From Fidelibacterota bacterium UBA7300 (GTDB lineage Bacteria > Fidelibacterota > Marinisomatia > Marinisomatales > UBA2128): a stretch of DNA of 17,730 nt. The notes beneath the pieces were generated by a model that was not told the origin of the DNA, made no database searches, and saw only the letters and a list, made by a program, of their open reading frames with translations. The stretch spans positions 1 to 17,730 of the forward strand of contig DKQU01000083.1 of NCBI GenBank assembly GCA_002471865.1, in the 5' to 3' direction. A program made the position numbers and the translations under genes. Below, piece by piece: positions 1 to 8,223 of the stretch. Numbering within the stretch: position 1 is the stretch's first letter; each line of letters begins with the position of its first letter.

Positions 1-1239
1 ATTCCCGGCGGTATTGATCCCCACACACACTTTGACATGCCTTTTGGCGGGACGGTATCAGCGGATGATTTTGAGACTGGGACTCTCGCTGCAGCTCACG
101 GAGGAACAACTACGGTAATTGATTTTGCCATCCAGACAAAGGGACACTCCACCCTTGAAGGTCTGGAGGCCTGGCACGCCAAGGCGGAGGGGAAAACAGC
201 CATTGACTACGGATTTCATATGATCATCACCGATCTGGAAGACGAACGTGTACCGGAAATGAGAAAATTAGCTGACGAGGGCGTTACCTCTTACAAACTT
301 TTTATGGCGTATCCCGGAGTGCTGTATTCGGACGATGGCACTCTCTTTCGAGCTATGCGGAAGGCGGGAGAAGATGGAACGGTCATCTGTATGCATGCAG
401 AAAACGGGATCGTCATCGACGAAATTGTGAAAAGTGCGCTTGCAGATGGAAAAACCAAACCCAAATGGCACGGTCTCACACGTCCCACGAGGATGGAAGC
501 CGAGGGTGTTTACCGATCCATTGCCATCGCGGAGGTGGCGGATGTGCCCGTCTACATCGTGCACCTCTCTTCAGCCGACGCCCTGGAACAGGTGGTACTG
601 GCCAGAGATAGAGGTGTGAGCGCTTTTGCGGAGACCTGCCCACAATACCTTTTTCTCGATCAATCCCATACCGAACAGAAAGGGTTCGAGGGCGCAAAGT
701 ATGTGATGACACCCCCACTCCGGGAAAAATGGAATCAGGGCGAATTGTGGCGTGGTATACGGATGGGTGACCTTATGTCCATCTCTACCGACCACTGTCC
801 GTTCTGCTTCAAAGAGCAAAAGGAACTCGGTATCGGTGACTTTTCAAAAATTCCCAATGGCGGCCCGGGAGTCGAGAACAGAATGAGTCTTATCTTTAAC
901 GGCGGGGTGGTTGGCGGCAGAATTTCAGTCAACAGATTTGTTGAGATAACCTCCACAGCTGCTGCCAAAATGTTTGGTCTATTCCCTAAGAAGGGTACCA
1001 TTGCCGTGGGAAGCGACGCCGATATCGTTATTTTCGATCCCAACCGGAAGGAGACCATCAGTGTGAATAATCCCGTGACACACCATATGAACGTGGACTA
1101 CAATGCTTATGAGGGTTATGAGATAACAGGCGTTTCCGAGTCGATTATTTCCCGGGGAAAGATTATTGTGGAAAATTGTGAATACGTGGGCAGGAAAGGC
1201 GATGGACAATATTTGAAGCGAGGGTTGTATTCGGGATAA
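1..1239 (+). CDS. hydA: Dihydropyrimidinase (D-hydantoinase family), 5' partial
   Basis: Cyclic amidohydrolase that opens 5,6-dihydrouracil or dihydrothymine to the N-carbamoyl-beta-amino acid, the second step of reductive pyrimidine breakdown in the cytoplasm. The reading frame is open from base 1, so the true start lies upstream; about 50-60 residues are probably missing against a family length near 460, and 412 are visible. The metal-binding HTH of the PGGIDPHTHFDMPFGG motif is at bases 22-30. The lysine expected to be carboxylated lies in SYKLFMAY (295-297). Further metal ligands are expected in MHAENG, IVHLSS and STDHCPF, and NGGPGVENRM is typical of the family. The gene heads a run of pyrimidine-catabolism genes, which favours dihydropyrimidinase over a hydantoinase of other specificity or an allantoinase. 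An 82-base gap separates it from the next gene. Confidence 0.93.
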   Translation: MPGGIDPHTHFDMPFGGTVSADDFETGTLAAAHGGTTTVIDFAIQTKGHSTLEGLEAWHAKAEGKTAIDYGFHMIITDLEDERVPEMRKLADEGVTSYKLFMAYPGVLYSDDGTLFRAMRKAGEDGTVICMHAENGIVIDEIVKSALADGKTKPKWHGLTRPTRMEAEGVYRSIAIAEVADVPVYIVHLSSADALEQVVLARDRGVSAFAETCPQYLFLDQSHTEQKGFEGAKYVMTPPLREKWNQGELWRGIRMGDLMSISTDHCPFCFKEQKELGIGDFSKIPNGGPGVENRMSLIFNGGVVGGRISVNRFVEITSTAAAKMFGLFPKKGTIAVGSDADIVIFDPNRKETISVNNPVTHHMNVDYNAYEGYEITGVSESIISRGKIIVENCEYVGRKGDGQYLKRGLYSG

Positions 1240-1264
1240 ATCGTAAGTATTTTGATCAACATAC

Positions 1265-1298
1265 TAAAAATAACTGCAGTACTCAACCGGTATTTTTA
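1265..1298. promoter_or_regulatory. Inverted repeat between hydA and pydC
   Basis: TAAAAATA (1265-1272) and TATTTTTA (1291-1298) are perfect inverted arms of 8 bases. The palindrome ACTGCAGT (1273-1280) lies directly after the left arm. This is the only sizeable gap inside the pyrimidine operon. The element could be an operator or a weak RNA hairpin, but arms made only of A and T arise easily by chance. It is not a terminator because no G+C-rich stem or T-run follows. Confidence 0.2.
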
Positions 1299-1321
1299 AG
1301 TAATTCATTGAGGAGTAAATC

Positions 1322-2188
1322 ATGGCAAGAATTGTAAAATCGGGTCTAATTCAGATGAGTATCTCCATGTCAGAGGGAGACGGAACGATTGATGAGATAA
1401 AAGAGGCAGCCGTTCAGAAACACATCCCCTTCATTGAGGATGCGGGCGAGCAAGGCGTTCAGATTCTTTGTCTTCAGGAAATTTTCAGCACTCCCTACTT
1501 CTGCCCCGGCCAGGATGCGGAATGGTATGCCTCAGCGGAACCTATCCCAGGCCCCACCATCGATCGGATGCAGGAATATGCTAAGAAATATCAGATGGTT
1601 ATGGTGGTTCCCATATACGAAAAAGAACAACCGGGCGAATTATACAATACAGCAGCAGTTATTGATGCAGACGGCAAATATCTGGGTAAATACCGGAAGC
1701 ACCACATCCCACACACATCCGGATTCTGGGAGAAATTTTTCTTCCGTCCGGGAAATCTCGGTTATCCCGTATTTGAGACAGCTTATGCAAAAGTGGGGGT
1801 TTACATCTGCTACGACCGCCATTTCCCGGAAGGTGCTCGAGCACTCGGGCTGAACGGTGCAGAAATTGTCTATAACCCTTCGGCTACTGTGGCGGGACTT
1901 TCCCAATATCTCTGGAAGCTGGAACAGCCGGCTCACGCTGTGGCTAACGGTTACTTCATGGGGTGCATAAACCGTGTCGGTACCGAAAAGCCGTGGGATC
2001 TTGGGGAATTCTACGGTAACTCCTACTTCGTAGATCCCCGTGGTCAGATTGTGGCAGAAGCTTCCCAAGATAAGGATGAGCTTGTCGTGGCGGAGATCGA
2101 TCTCGATATGATTGAAGAAGTGAGATCCACATGGCAGTTCTTTAGAGACCGCCGTCCCGAATCTTACAAACAGCTTACCAATCCTTAG
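1322..2188 (+). CDS. pydC: Beta-ureidopropionase (nitrilase superfamily)
   Basis: Carbon-nitrogen hydrolase of 288 residues, expected to split N-carbamoyl-beta-alanine or N-carbamoyl-beta-aminoisobutyrate into the beta-amino acid, CO2 and ammonia. The nitrilase catalytic triad is visible: Glu53 in LQEIF, Lys126 in KYRKHHIP and Cys163 in YICYDRHFPEGAR; Glu137 (FWEKFF) is the usual fourth active-site residue. Length and motifs also match N-carbamoylputrescine amidase, but the position between dihydropyrimidinase and dihydropyrimidine dehydrogenase genes points to pyrimidine breakdown. A strong Shine-Dalgarno, GAGGAG at 1310-1315, lies 6 bases before the ATG and fixes the start. The next gene begins 21 bases after the stop. 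Confidence 0.9.
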   Translation: MARIVKSGLIQMSISMSEGDGTIDEIKEAAVQKHIPFIEDAGEQGVQILCLQEIFSTPYFCPGQDAEWYASAEPIPGPTIDRMQEYAKKYQMVMVVPIYEKEQPGELYNTAAVIDADGKYLGKYRKHHIPHTSGFWEKFFFRPGNLGYPVFETAYAKVGVYICYDRHFPEGARALGLNGAEIVYNPSATVAGLSQYLWKLEQPAHAVANGYFMGCINRVGTEKPWDLGEFYGNSYFVDPRGQIVAEASQDKDELVVAEIDLDMIEEVRSTWQFFRDRRPESYKQLTNP

Positions 2189-2209
2189 TCAATCCACGGA
2201 GTTGAATTA

Positions 2210-3505
2210 ATGAAGAGTGAAGATATCAGAAGAAAACACCGGGATTACCTCTTCCCCGCTGTCAAGAATTATTATAAGGAATCCATTGCTGTAGCTCGAG
2301 GTAAAGGTGCTCGGGTTGAGGATATGGATGGGAACTCCTACCTCGATTTCTTTGGGGGAATTCTGACGGTCTCCGTAGGACACGCCAATGAGGACGTAAA
2401 CCGGGAAGTCATCGCCCAGATTAATAATTTGACTCACGTCTCATCTCTCTACCCCACTTTGCCAATTGTGGAGCTTGCTGAGAAACTGTCCAAGCTGGCG
2501 CCGGGAAAACTTGACAAATGTTTCTTCACCGCTTCTGGAACGGAGGCGGACGAGACGGCCGTCATGATGGCTCAACTCTATACCGGAAAATCCGAACTGA
2601 TTGCACTTCGGCACGGCTACTCAGGACGGTCGCTTCTGGCTCAGTCTCTTACCGCTCACGCATCCTGGAGAGCTCTGCCAACCCAGGTTTCCGCCATCAA
2701 ACATGCCCTCTCTCCTTACTGCTACCGATGCCCTTTGAAACTCACCTATCCGGAGTGCGGGGTAGCCTGCGCAGAAGATGTGGAGGAGTTGATTCAGACT
2801 ACCACAACAGGTCAAGTAGCCGGGATTCTGGTAGAACCGATCCAAGGAGTAGGCGGATTTATTACTCCCCCGCCCGAGTATTTCAAGATCGTAGCTGAAA
2901 TTGTTCGCAGCCACGGCGGCATTTTTATTTCTGATGAGGTTCAGACCGGTTTTGGCCGCACAGGGAAAATGTGGGGGATAGAGCAGTACGACGTCCAGCC
3001 GGACATGATGACCATGGCCAAGGGAATTGCAAACGGGATGCCTCTGGCCGCCGTGGTTACCACCAGCGATATCGCCAACTCTCTCACCAAAAATACGATC
3101 TCCACCTTTGGAGGAAATCCGGTAAGTTGTACCGCTGCAAATGCAACCATCGATGTTATCCAGCGGGATGAGTTGGATAGAAATTCTGAGGAGATGGGAC
3201 AAGTCCTCAGGAATGGGTTGGAAAAGATCCAGGAGAAATATCCCAAAGTCATAGGTGATGTCAGGGGAATGGGACTGATGCAGGGCATCGAACTGGTGGT
3301 GGATGAAACAAAGAAAGACCGTACCCCGAACCCAGGTGCGGCTGACCAGCTCATGGAAGAAACCAAGTTGAGAGGTCTCCTCATCGGACGAGGTGGACTT
3401 TACGCGAATACCATGCGCATATCGCCGCCTCTGAATATCACCAGGAATGAGGTGGAAGAAGCCATTGGGATTCTCGATGAATCATTTGGAGATGTAGAAG
3501 CTTAG
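2210..3505 (+). CDS. Class III aminotransferase, probably for beta-alanine/beta-aminoisobutyrate
   Basis: PLP-dependent aminotransferase of 431 residues, fold type I, class III (related to AGXT2 and omega-amino acid transaminases). Visible features are the cofactor-phosphate site SGTEADETA (109-117), Asp242 in SDEVQTGFGR, which should contact the PLP ring nitrogen, and Lys271 in MAKGIANG, the expected Schiff-base lysine. Residues 171-187 hold four cysteines (CYRC, then C183 and C187) in an insert known in some members of this family. From its place between pydC and preT, I infer that it removes the amino group of beta-alanine or beta-aminoisobutyrate to give malonate or methylmalonate semialdehyde. 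The amino acceptor (pyruvate, 2-oxoglutarate or glyoxylate) cannot be read from sequence. GGAG at 2198-2201 supports the start. preT follows after 7 bases. Confidence 0.85.
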   Translation: MKSEDIRRKHRDYLFPAVKNYYKESIAVARGKGARVEDMDGNSYLDFFGGILTVSVGHANEDVNREVIAQINNLTHVSSLYPTLPIVELAEKLSKLAPGKLDKCFFTASGTEADETAVMMAQLYTGKSELIALRHGYSGRSLLAQSLTAHASWRALPTQVSAIKHALSPYCYRCPLKLTYPECGVACAEDVEELIQTTTTGQVAGILVEPIQGVGGFITPPPEYFKIVAEIVRSHGGIFISDEVQTGFGRTGKMWGIEQYDVQPDMMTMAKGIANGMPLAAVVTTSDIANSLTKNTISTFGGNPVSCTAANATIDVIQRDELDRNSEEMGQVLRNGLEKIQEKYPKVIGDVRGMGLMQGIELVVDETKKDRTPNPGAADQLMEETKLRGLLIGRGGLYANTMRISPPLNITRNEVEEAIGILDESFGDVEA

Positions 3506-3512
3506 GCAGTTC

Positions 3513-4892
3513 ATGGCTGTGACAAACGGCGTTCCTTCCAAAAACATTCTGGCTAACAAAAGACTTGAGATAGAATTCGGCGATGCCAAGCCGCTCTATA
3601 CCCAAGTGGAAGCGATCCTCGAAGCTAATCGTTGTCTCTACTGCTACGACGCCCCCTGCACTAAGGCATGCCCTGCGAAAATCGATATCCCCTCATTTAT
3701 CACAAAGATCGCTGGCGGCAACCTGTTAGGCAGCGCTAGAACCATTCTTACTGCGAATATGCTTGGTCTGTCCACCGGGCGTGTCTGCCCCGTTGAGGAG
3801 CTGTGCGTTGGTGCCTGTGTCTATAATGACTTGAACCACCAGCCAATTCAGATCGGTCGGCTTCAACGCTATGTTGTCCAGAAAGCTTTGGAAATTGAAC
3901 AGAGCGGCAGCCGACAACTGTTCGTACCTAAAGAAGATTGCGGAAAAAAGGTCGCACTTATCGGCGCGGGGCCTGCATCTCTAGCATGTGCTTCCTATCT
4001 GACCATGGAAGGTATCAAGTCCGTTATCTTCGAGAAAAGTGACCTGCCGGGAGGTCTCAATACTACTGGTGTGGCTCCATACAAACTACAGACTGAAGAG
4101 TGGCTTCAGGAGGTTAAATGGCTATTAAGCTACGGCGTGGAACTGAAAACAAGCGTTGAAGCTGGTCGAGACTTCCAATTGGATAGCCTATTAGGGGATT
4201 ACGACGCCGTCTTCATTGGTATAGGTCTTGGAAGTGATCGAAAGCTGGGTATCCCTGTAGAAGATGGAACGACTGTCTGGGGTGCAACTGAACTGATACA
4301 GAAAATCAAGAACGAACCGAACTTCCAAATCCCAGAGGAAATAAGATCCGTGGTAGTTATCGGAGGAGGGAACACGGCCATTGACATCGCTCGTGAACTG
4401 GCTATGTTAGGTGTGAGAGAATCCAAAATAGTCTATCGTCGAACAGAAAAAGAGATGCGAGGGTACAAACACGAAATGACCGGTGCCAGGGAATATGGTG
4501 TACGCCTGTTCGAGAATCTCCGACCTGTGGAAATCATTCTTGATGATAATAGAGTAACCGTACTAAGGGCAGAACCCACCACAACGGACCAAGTCCGGGA
4601 ATTTCCCTGCGATTGGGTGGTGGCAGCCATAGGTCAAGAGGAACACGTCTCTCATCTTTCAGCAGATATGAAAATGGATAAAAACGGAAGAGTGATTGTT
4701 GATCCAATAACTCGAGAAACCTCCCTTCCCAACATCTACGCTGGCGGCGACTGTGTTAACGGAGGTAAAGAAGTCATAAACGCTGTAGAAGACGGACGTG
4801 AAGCAGCCTTTGCTATGCTCAGGAGCTGGGGCATGGAGACGAAACCGAACCATGGAATTCAACAGCAAAAAGATACCTCAGGAGGTCGGTAA
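3513..4892 (+). CDS. preT: NAD-dependent dihydropyrimidine dehydrogenase, PreT subunit
   Basis: Flavoprotein subunit of 459 residues that should pass electrons between NAD(P)H and its partner PreA, reducing uracil or thymine to the dihydro form; in some bacteria the reaction runs in reverse. The N-terminal domain has cysteines at 41, 44, 49 and 53 (CLYCYDAPCTKAC) and at 92, 98 and 102, as in the Fe-S domain of glutamate synthase small subunits and DPD. The FAD Rossmann motif GAGPAS is at 151-156, a second dinucleotide motif VIGGGNTAIDIA at 283-294, and the FAD-closing YAGGDC near 409-414. The stop and the preA start share one base (TAATG), so the two are very likely translationally coupled in equal amounts. 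A GltD-like enzyme is the alternative, but the adjacent preA argues strongly for PreT. Confidence 0.92.
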   Translation: MAVTNGVPSKNILANKRLEIEFGDAKPLYTQVEAILEANRCLYCYDAPCTKACPAKIDIPSFITKIAGGNLLGSARTILTANMLGLSTGRVCPVEELCVGACVYNDLNHQPIQIGRLQRYVVQKALEIEQSGSRQLFVPKEDCGKKVALIGAGPASLACASYLTMEGIKSVIFEKSDLPGGLNTTGVAPYKLQTEEWLQEVKWLLSYGVELKTSVEAGRDFQLDSLLGDYDAVFIGIGLGSDRKLGIPVEDGTTVWGATELIQKIKNEPNFQIPEEIRSVVVIGGGNTAIDIARELAMLGVRESKIVYRRTEKEMRGYKHEMTGAREYGVRLFENLRPVEIILDDNRVTVLRAEPTTTDQVREFPCDWVVAAIGQEEHVSHLSADMKMDKNGRVIVDPITRETSLPNIYAGGDCVNGGKEVINAVEDGREAAFAMLRSWGMETKPNHGIQQQKDTSGGR

Positions 4893-6232
4893 TGGCAGAT
4901 CTATCCATCAACATATGTGGAATTACAAGTCCTAATCCATTTTGGCTAGCCTCTGGTCCCCCATCCAACTCCGGCGAACAGGTGATGCGTGCTTTTGATA
5001 TGGGCTGGGGCGGAGCTGTCTGGAAAACAGTGGGCAACCCCATAGTCAACGTCTCTTCCCGCTTAGGAGCAGTGGGCTATGCAGGCTCACCAGTCATGGG
5101 ACTAAATAATATCGAACTGATCACTGATCGTCCTTTGGAAGTCAATTTCAAGGAAATCTATGAAGTCAAGAAGCGGTACCCCGACAATGCAGTAGTGGTC
5201 TCTCTTATGGTTGAATCCAAAGACGAATGGAAAGATATAATCAGACGGTCTGAAGACACCGGAGCGGACGGATTGGAACTCAACTTCGGGTGTCCTCACG
5301 GAATGTGTGAGCGCGGCATGGGAAGTGCCGTAGGTCAAGAACCGGATGTGCTAAGAGAAATCACATCATGGGCAAGAGAATTCGCCACCACACCGGTCAT
5401 AGCCAAACTGACACCAAATGTAACAAATATCCTGGACCCGGGAATAGCCGCTGTAGAGGGAGGAGCTGACGCCATTTCTCTCATTAACACGCTCAAGTCC
5501 ATCATAGGCGTCGATTTGAAGAACCTGGTTATACAGCCTACTGTCGGAATTGAGGGAACTCAAGGCGGTTACTGCGGTCCAGCCGTGAAGCCTGTCGCCC
5601 TGCATATGGCGGGAACCTTGGCTAGGGATGAGAGAATTACTGTACCTATTTCCGGTATAGGTGGAATTTCCAACTGGTACGACGCGGCTGAATTCCTTGC
5701 CCTCGGTAGCACATCCGTCCAAGTATGCACTGCTGTCATGCACTATGGCTACCGGATTGTAGAGGGCATGATCGACGGACTGAATAACTACTTGGACGAG
5801 ATGGGAATGAAATCGGTTAACGACCTTATCGGAAGAGCGGTGTCGACTTATGTTGAATGGGGAGATCTCGACCTTAACTTCGGTGTCAACGCCAAGATCA
5901 ACTCCAAGACCTGCATCGGCTGCCAGCTATGCTACATCGCCTGTCTGGATGGTGGCCACCAGTGCATACATACTCACCAAGGTCCATGCTCAGCTTTTCA
6001 CGGCAAAGCTGATCACGGAATCAACCCGCGCACGAGTATAATGCCCCCTGTTATGCACACTGATAAAAATAAATCAGAAGCCCATATCCCCTTCGTTGAT
6101 GATGATGAATGTATCGGCTGCAACCTATGTCAGCTTGTTTGTCCAGTTCCAGAATGTGTAACAATGGAGGAAGTTCCTACTGCTGCTGGCAAAGAGTCAT
6201 GGAACGAACGGTTGGCTAAAGGACTATCCTGA
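4892..6232 (+). CDS. preA: Dihydropyrimidine dehydrogenase, PreA subunit
   Basis: Catalytic subunit of 446 residues: an FMN-binding dihydroorotate-dehydrogenase-like barrel (about 1-330) followed by a two-cluster ferredoxin domain. The active-site loop NFGCPHGM puts the expected proton-donor cysteine at residue 134, by analogy with the NLSC motif of mammalian DPD. NTLKS (199-203) and SGIGGI (254-259) match substrate and FMN-phosphate regions. [4Fe-4S] motifs are C341-C344-C347-C351 (CIGCQLCYIAC) and C407-C410-C413-C417 (CIGCNLCQLVCP). The stretch between them, 55 residues, is about twice what I recall for E. coli PreA and is rich in Cys and His (see findings). The AGGAGGT at 4880-4886 is the strongest ribosome binding site in the operon. 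It works with PreT, and the operon appears to end here. Confidence 0.92.
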   Translation: MADLSINICGITSPNPFWLASGPPSNSGEQVMRAFDMGWGGAVWKTVGNPIVNVSSRLGAVGYAGSPVMGLNNIELITDRPLEVNFKEIYEVKKRYPDNAVVVSLMVESKDEWKDIIRRSEDTGADGLELNFGCPHGMCERGMGSAVGQEPDVLREITSWAREFATTPVIAKLTPNVTNILDPGIAAVEGGADAISLINTLKSIIGVDLKNLVIQPTVGIEGTQGGYCGPAVKPVALHMAGTLARDERITVPISGIGGISNWYDAAEFLALGSTSVQVCTAVMHYGYRIVEGMIDGLNNYLDEMGMKSVNDLIGRAVSTYVEWGDLDLNFGVNAKINSKTCIGCQLCYIACLDGGHQCIHTHQGPCSAFHGKADHGINPRTSIMPPVMHTDKNKSEAHIPFVDDDECIGCNLCQLVCPVPECVTMEEVPTAAGKESWNERLAKGLS

Positions 6233-6348
6233 TACCTGAACCTGTGTTCAATGCTTTGAATACTGAGTACGCCAAGAAGAAATAAGTGTCTATGTTAACT
6301 CATTCCAAGATTGACGAAAAGCTTCCCCTGAAAAACAAAAGGTAAGTT
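6233..6348. other. Intergenic gap between preA and the HhH protein gene
   Basis: A stretch of 116 bases separates the pyrimidine operon from the envelope genes. I see no G+C-rich hairpin with a T-run and no convincing -35/-10 pair. A weak 5-base stem, TTCAA/TTGAA, lies near 6248-6261. AAAGG at 6338-6342 is a plausible ribosome binding site for the next gene. How transcription ends after preA or starts for the next gene is not visible. Confidence 0.4.
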
Positions 6349-8223
6349 ATGTCAACCCCAGGCAACCCACTCATCCATGCAGCAAGATGGCTGCTTTGCA
6401 GCTTTGTTTACCTTAGCGCTATGGGCTTTTCTCAATCCATTGACGACGTTCTATCTTCTGTGGCTATGGATGAAGAAGGTGGCGTTTTGAGCGATGACGA
6501 ACTGTTTTTACTGGAAGAACTTTCGCGGAATCCTCTCGATTTAAATAATTTTACAAGAGACCAGTTAGAAGCAGTCCCACTTCTGACATCGCTGGACATC
6601 GCATTGATCGTGGGTCGGAGTGGGCATCTTAAAAAAGTGACTTCTGTTCAGGAAATCATCGATATGGGCGGGCTTTCTCAAACGGCAGAATTACTGTTGC
6701 CGATCATAGCAACTTCCATTCCCCAGATACCGTTTAACGGCTCACTTCGAAACCGATGGGTTCTTTCAGGTGATGACCAAAGAGTGCTAACGCAATTAAG
6801 CTTTCAGCAAACTGCATTCACAGGCGGTTTGCTAATGGAGCGCGATCCGGGCGAGCCGTCTCTGGCAGATTTTCTATCCGGGCATGCTGCATTCGATCTG
6901 CGACAAAACTTGAAGCTTATTGCCGGCGATCACCGTATTTATGCCGGCTATGGACTTTTACTTGGCAGTTCAGCCCGTCCCCTTAAGTCAACAGGTAATA
7001 TTTCCAGCGTGGCACGAAGCGGATCCGGGCTTCGATCGTTCCGCTCAGCTACAGAATATTGGGGGCTCCGAGGATTAGCAGTAAGAGCGGAAACCAATTT
7101 GGGTAGTTTCACCGCTTCCCTCTCCTCAGCACCTCAAGACGCTACTTTTGACTCCACCGGAATCATCAGCATAAGTACCACAGGAAATCACGACAGTCAA
7201 ACCACACTGGGTCGCAAACACAACGCAGAAGAGCAACTTCTTGCCGCCAATTGGGAAATACAGAACATCGATGGCGGTGAAATTGGCATTGTCGCCACAA
7301 TGTGGAGATGGTCAACTGCCGGATTTGGTGAGGAATTAGAACCCACCACCAGTGCCGCTTCCTTTTATAGTCGATGGCCGGTGGGTTCGACCTTGTTCTT
7401 CGGTGAAGTGGCAGGTGCTCTAACTTCATCACCGGCTTATCTCGTCGGTATTCTTGTTAATGACGAAAATATCAGATGGATAGGCGCTGCACGAAACTAC
7501 CCTCTCGGTTTCGGAGGTCCTCGATCCCAACCGTTCAGCGAATGGAGCAGCAGCACGCTTAATGAACTTGGGTTCTATCAGGCTGTCAGGTTACGGCGCG
7601 GGGATTGGATATTCGCAGCTTACGGCGATATTTTTCAACAGGGAAAATCGAGCGACAGCGGGATAACTCCAGTAAGAGGATATGAAATGAGCGCTTCAAC
7701 AAATTTAAGTCGAGGCGGGAATCTTTTCTCACTAAGATGGAAAGAAGAGCAAAAGTCAGATGGTGAAACTCCAGCCTTTCCGGGTGAACCTATCCCGGCT
7801 GGAACCAGAAGGGAGTCGTGGCGTCTAAAATCCACTCATAAGTTCAGCAAGAATACGAAAATGCAGCTTCAAGCAGACCAATCTGCGACAAATAGTGAAG
7901 ATAACAGTGCCTACGGTTACGGAATTTCAGTTAAGTTCCATCACCGCTTGAACGGAAACACAATTCTTCTGCATTGGGCAGGATTTGTCATAGATGATTA
8001 CGATGCACGGATTTACGTGTGGGATGTGAATCTACCCGGTGAGATGCGAAGTCAAATGTTTTACGGAACTGGACAATCTGTTGGTTTAATTATAAAAATA
8101 GAGACTCGTTTCGGAGCTGCTATATCTTTTCGGGTCAGGAGTACGTGGGAATTTTCGCGCTATACTGGAGTATGGTCTCAGCCTGAAGTCAAGAGCGGAT
8201 TTCAAATGGATATTGCTTTCTGA
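6349..8223 (+). CDS. Exported helix-hairpin-helix protein with predicted outer-membrane beta-barrel
   Basis: Protein of 624 residues with no assigned function. Residues 1-28 look like a signal peptide (hydrophobic stretch LLCSFVYLSAMGF, then SQS). Residues about 60-120 match the ComEA-like helix-hairpin-helix pattern: NPLDLNNFTRDQLEAVP, then IVGRSGHLKKVTSVQEII, then GGLS. From about 130 onward the protein consists of short alternating hydrophobic and polar stretches rich in Gly, Ser, Trp and Tyr, and it ends in aromatic Phe (MDIAF), the usual outer-membrane barrel signature. Similar HhH-plus-barrel proteins occur in the Bacteroidota and relatives, mostly uncharacterised. A role in DNA binding or uptake at the envelope is a guess from the HhH domain. 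The stop overlaps the next start (TGATG), so it is coupled to the amidase gene. Confidence 0.7.
   Translation: MSTPGNPLIHAARWLLCSFVYLSAMGFSQSIDDVLSSVAMDEEGGVLSDDELFLLEELSRNPLDLNNFTRDQLEAVPLLTSLDIALIVGRSGHLKKVTSVQEIIDMGGLSQTAELLLPIIATSIPQIPFNGSLRNRWVLSGDDQRVLTQLSFQQTAFTGGLLMERDPGEPSLADFLSGHAAFDLRQNLKLIAGDHRIYAGYGLLLGSSARPLKSTGNISSVARSGSGLRSFRSATEYWGLRGLAVRAETNLGSFTASLSSAPQDATFDSTGIISISTTGNHDSQTTLGRKHNAEEQLLAANWEIQNIDGGEIGIVATMWRWSTAGFGEELEPTTSAASFYSRWPVGSTLFFGEVAGALTSSPAYLVGILVNDENIRWIGAARNYPLGFGGPRSQPFSEWSSSTLNELGFYQAVRLRRGDWIFAAYGDIFQQGKSSDSGITPVRGYEMSASTNLSRGGNLFSLRWKEEQKSDGETPAFPGEPIPAGTRRESWRLKSTHKFSKNTKMQLQADQSATNSEDNSAYGYGISVKFHHRLNGNTILLHWAGFVIDDYDARIYVWDVNLPGEMRSQMFYGTGQSVGLIIKIETRFGAAISFRVRSTWEFSRYTGVWSQPEVKSGFQMDIAF

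Noticed and set aside
1640..2068. Open frame of 142 codons on the minus strand, opposite the beta-ureidopropionase gene.
   Set aside because: It overlaps a gene with a full catalytic triad and has no recognisable domain or ribosome binding site.
2621..3202. Long open frame of 193 codons on the minus strand, opposite the aminotransferase gene.
   Set aside because: It lies wholly inside a clear gene, resembles no family I know, and such frames are common opposite G+C-richer coding DNA.
4892..6232. Loss of a substrate-binding Asn in PreA (Ser where E. coli PreA has Asn in the SIM segment).
   Set aside because: The SLMVESKDEW segment agrees with what I recall of Pseudomonas-type enzymes, so it is probably a normal subgroup difference rather than a defect.
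6233..6348. Terminator or promoter between preA and the HhH gene.
   Set aside because: Only a 5-base stem is found and -35/-10 spacing does not fit; nothing could be called.
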